A stretch of DNA of 64,000 nucleotides from Hyphomonadaceae bacterium (GTDB taxonomy: Bacteria; Pseudomonadota; Alphaproteobacteria; Caulobacterales; Hyphomonadaceae), in NCBI GenBank assembly GCA_947474455.1, contig CANJIL010000003.1, positions 1-64,000 of the forward strand. Reading direction: 5' to 3'. Positions within the stretch are counted from its first letter, which is position 1, and the number at the start of each line of letters is the position of its first letter. The translations under genes were made by a program, and so were the position numbers. Below the pieces are notes generated by a model. The model searched no databases, had not been told where the DNA came from, and saw nothing but the letters and a program-made list of their open reading frames with translations. Shown here in pieces: positions 61,560 to 64,000 of the stretch.

Positions 61560-62183
61560 CTACTTCTTCGCGTAGATCCGATACGACCAGTACTTGTCGC
61601 CACCATCGTGCACGTTGGCCCAGCCGCGCTTCCTCAGCTCCGGCCGCAGCATGCGGTTGAACCAGCCATGCGCCGCCAGAACGACATCGCGCCCGTGACT
61701 GTGTTCCGCCGTGCGGATCAGCTGCTCGGCCGCCCGCGCCGCGCGGCGCTTGGCGTCGTGCACATGTTCCTCGCCCCCGCTGTGCCCGAGCATCCACAAC
61801 AGCCTCGCCAGCTTGTTCCAGTTCTTTGGTCGCATCGGAAAGCGGCCCAGATTTGGCGCCGGCAGCGGCGCTTCGTTGAACATCGGATCGTGCTTGATAG
61901 GGCGCCCGCGTCCAAGATGTCCCGCCGTCTGAATTGCCCGCGGCCGCGCGCTGGACAGGATGATCGCGTCCTCGCCGACCTCTTTCAGCAGATCCTCGGG
62001 ACAGCGCTGACCGTCCTTCAGCGAGCTCTGCTCATACTTCGCCCACCACTCGCGATAATCCCGCCAGCCCATGGGCGGGGCTTCCTTCGGGATCACCTGC
62101 GGACGGCCATGGCGCACGATGATGATGCGGCCTGGGCGAGCCCCCTTCATCGCAGGTGTCTCCTGTTTGACGGCAACGTCCAT
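61560..62183 (-). CDS. Histidine phosphatase family protein
   Basis: A 207-residue phosphoglycerate-mutase-like phosphatase: [14 protein letters not shown] holds the catalytic [19 protein letters not shown] the second arginine, and [18 protein letters not shown] the second histidine. No signal peptide is seen. The start [14 protein letters not shown] is a choice; MKGARPGR at 62150 is an alternative. It runs toward xseB-ispA-dxs and may be cotranscribed. The substrate is unknown. Confidence 0.85.
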   Translation of the reverse strand: MDVAVKQETPAMKGARPGRIIIVRHGRPQVIPKEAPPMGWRDYREWWAKYEQSSLKDGQRCPEDLLKEVGEDAIILSSARPRAIQTAGHLGRGRPIKHDPMFNEAPLPAPNLGRFPMRPKNWNKLARLLWMLGHSGGEEHVHDAKRRAARAAEQLIRTAEHSHGRDVVLAAHGWFNRMLRPELRKRGWANVHDGGDKYWSYRIYAKK

Positions 62184-62495
62184 ATTCCTCGTTGGCCCTG
62201 AGCCAATCAGCCCCCCGAACTGGAAGGCGCTCCCCGCCCGGTGCTTAGAGCATCGCACCGGAAAACCAAACCCGCTTGTGGAGTCCGGTTGCTAACTCAC
62301 GGCAATTCATCGGGAAATCAGATGGCCCCGGCCTGAACGGCGGCCTCTAACGCTGTCGATGAGCGCGCCACGACGGGATCTTCGGTCAGCGTACGGGTCA
62401 CTCCGGGCACCTGTTCGCAGCGCTCGAAACAAGTGGTTTCCCGCTCTCCGCCCTTCTGGATCCGGCGGGAGTGACGGGCAAGGACTGCACAGTTC
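62184..62495. other. Intergenic region, no gene seen
   Basis: About 310 bp between the histidine phosphatase and the broken secreted-protein gene. The minus-strand ORF 62318-62851 overlaps the latter out of frame and is rejected. It should contain the promoter for the phosphatase-xseB-ispA-dxs run; no clear motif is seen. Confidence 0.4.
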
Positions 62496-63438
62496 CTATT
62501 TCGGCTTCTTCGCCTTCGCCGCCTCGCGCTTGTCCCTTGCACCGCCGGCGAGAAGGATATTGGTCTGCGAGTAGTTCGCTTCGTGGCAGGCATATTCGTA
62601 GAATGTCGTGTCCAGGAGATTGAACGAATACTCGGCAAGACGGGGCGCGGTGTAGAGGTCGCTGTCCTCCACGGTGAACTGATAGAGGAATTCGGTCGGC
62701 GAGACGCGAGTGAAGCGTTCGGTAAGTTTGCTGTCGGGCTCGACCAGAACGAGACGGCCGAATCCGCCGCTAAAAGGATCGTCGGCGCGGATATGTGTGG
62801 TTTCCGCCACGAGCGTGTCCCCTTCCCAGCGCACTGCGGACCAGCCTTCAAAGGCGGTCACCGCAGCAGGCGGTGAAGTAGCGCTATCAAGGTGGATCAC
62901 GCGCAAGCTTCCCGCGTCTTCAGTGAGGATGACGATTTCCCGCCGTGTCTCGAGAAACGTGTTGGGCGCCATGGCCGGAATCTGGCGGATCGGCGGCTGG
63001 CCCAGACCGGCGAGACAACGATCGAACATCGTGCGCTCCTCCGGATTGTCGTGCGCCTGCGTGTCCATCCAGTCGGCGCGTTCGGTGAGCTTGATGCCTG
63101 TCTCGGTGTAAGGCATCTGCCCATCGGCCGGCGGCGCCAGAAGCGAAGACCTGTATTCGCCGCGAACCCGCGCAACCGTCTGGATGTTCGCACGAAGAAA
63201 TCCGGATCAATCAGATCGGGCGTGCCTTTAGTCAGCGCCGTGACCGCCCTACGCGCCTCGTCTGGAGTAAGGCCCAGCGTCTTCAGGAAAGATGGCCGTT
63301 CAAGCAGCGTCATGAAGGACGCGCCCCACGTGCCGCCGAACTCGGGATGACGTCCGCGGCGCGCGGCGGCTGATAGACCTGCTGCGCGAGCGCGGCAGGG
63401 GCGACAGCGGCGATCAGCGCAACGAACAGACAACCCAT
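62496..63438 (-). pseudogene. Secreted hypothetical protein broken by two frameshifts
   Basis: The protein reads across three frames. MGCLFVALIAAVAPAALAQQVYQPPRAADVI (signal peptide) comes first, then HPEFGGTWGASFMTLLERPSFLKTLGLTPDEARRAVTALTKGTPDLIDPDFF, then RANIQTVARVRGEYRSSLLAPPADGQMPYTETGIKL...LLAGGARDKREAAKAKKPK. Joining the pieces needs one missing base near 63350 and one near 63195; with both restored the gene would be 315 codons. It resembles periplasmic hypothetical proteins with a REYRSS...PPDGRIPYT motif. Either a recent pseudogene or sequencing indels. Confidence 0.75.
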
Positions 63439-63493
63439 GGTCCGGCCCCTGAACTCTGCCGGTCAGGGCGTATCATGGGAAGCCAGATCCAAA

Positions 63494-64000
63494 CTACAAC
63501 CCCTTCCAGAGCCGCCCTTCTGGACATTCCGTCCCTGGCGCCTGCTTGCAGCCGTGCAACGTGAACAACACGGTTTCGGCGCGGCCGATCAGGTAGTCCA
63601 TCGGCACGAAACCGATCGCGTCGTCACGTGGATCGGCCGGCGGGGTGGTTGAACGGTACGGCCACGCCTCGGGGAAAGCCGCCGCCATGCTGCGATGGCC
63701 CGAAGGTGCGCGGCTATCTTCCGAGTTGTCGCGATTGTCACCCATCATGAACACATGTCCTGGCGGAACCTTGAACACCGGCGTCTCGTCGAGATCGTTC
63801 GTGTCCGAGAACTCGTGGATCAGATAGGTCTTGGTCTTGTCGCCCTCGCCCGTGGGGATCGTCTCGCGATACTCTGTCGCCGTCGCGATCCGGTTGCTGT
63901 CGTCGGGCACATAGCTCGTCGTCCGCACCTTCTCCCGCGATACTTCCTTTCCGTTGAGGAGCAACAGCCCGTTCCTGACCTGAACCATGTCGCCCGGCAG
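63494..64000 (-). CDS. lepB: Signal peptidase I, 3' part (truncated by window edge)
   Basis: The last 168 codons of type I signal peptidase. LPGDMVQVRNGLLLLNGKEV (the box after the catalytic lysine) runs off the window edge, and VPPGHVFMMGDNRDNSEDSR is box E, followed by MDYLIGRAETVLFTLHG. The Ser and Lys catalytic residues lie beyond the window. It cleaves signal peptides at the periplasmic side of the inner membrane. The broken secreted-protein gene follows in the same direction. Confidence 0.92.
   Translation of the reverse strand: MPGDMVQVRNGLLLLNGKEVSREKVRTTSYVPDDSNRIATATEYRETIPTGEGDKTKTYLIHEFSDTNDLDETPVFKVPPGHVFMMGDNRDNSEDSRAPSGHRSMAAAFPEAWPYRSTTPPADPRDDAIGFVPMDYLIGRAETVLFTLHGCKQAPGTECPEGRLWKGL

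Noticed and set aside
62318-62851. 177-aa minus-strand ORF
   Set aside because: Out of frame with the secreted-protein gene that overlaps it and lacks any domain.

Overview
The window is a GC-rich alphaproteobacterial chromosome segment. The gene set points to Caulobacterales, most likely a Hyphomonadaceae-like stalked or budding bacterium. It carries an hfs-type holdfast polysaccharide locus (hfsE, hfsG, hfsH, a Wzy-like polymerase, hfsB, hfsA, hfsD), rhizobial/caulobacterial GlpS/GlpT-type ABC ATPases, a motB, and housekeeping genes parC, recO, dxs-ispA-xseB, cysK, bpt, arfB, cutA and lepB. The taxon is inferred from gene content only; there is no rRNA here.

Layout. 1-770 is non-coding or decayed DNA directly 3' of a tRNA-Ser(GCU) (771-860), with a perfect 36-bp palindrome and two IS21-end-like repeats. 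983-1473 holds two small membrane proteins. 2054-4171 holds two glycerol-type ABC ATPases without their permeases. 4464-5129 is a redoxin lipoprotein. 5346-12964 is the holdfast-like locus, in which hfsE carries an apparent frameshift. 13070-17554 has D-cysteine desulfhydrase, Asp/Glu racemase, a Sel1 protein, GNAT, GST and a 2OG-Fe(II) oxygenase. 17.9-20.6 kb has a receiver-domain relic, a degenerate GGDEF/EAL protein and a broken GNAT-like gene. 20.7-30.2 kb is a mosaic of single genes and small operons (arfB, an ArsR-SRPBCC pair with a visible operator, motB, bpt, cutA, lemA). 30.2-35.0 kb has parC-recO, a TonB-like lipoprotein, sugE and a Crp/Fnr regulator. 35.3-41.5 kb has a frameshifted receiver, cysK and an sseA-metC pair for sulfur amino acids.

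A second exopolysaccharide locus spans about 38.3-55.2 kb: an initiating sugar transferase, a BY-kinase/Wzc, an outer-membrane beta-barrel, a Wza-type export lipoprotein, a metallophosphatase, three glycosyltransferases, an O-antigen-ligase/polymerase, a TPR-like membrane protein and perhaps a PAP2 phosphatase. A decayed ParA-type partition cassette lies inside it. Neither polysaccharide locus shows a Wzx flippase within the window.

55.3-64 kb has a PRC-barrel protein, lipoproteins, a degenerate YjbR-like gene, the isoprenoid operon (histidine phosphatase, xseB, ispA, dxs), a secreted protein broken by two frameshifts and the 3' part of lepB. Most intact genes fit known families. The unusual content is the clustering of disrupted genes, the two polysaccharide systems with degenerate or broken members, the repeat-derived protein tail, and a few candidate regulatory elements.
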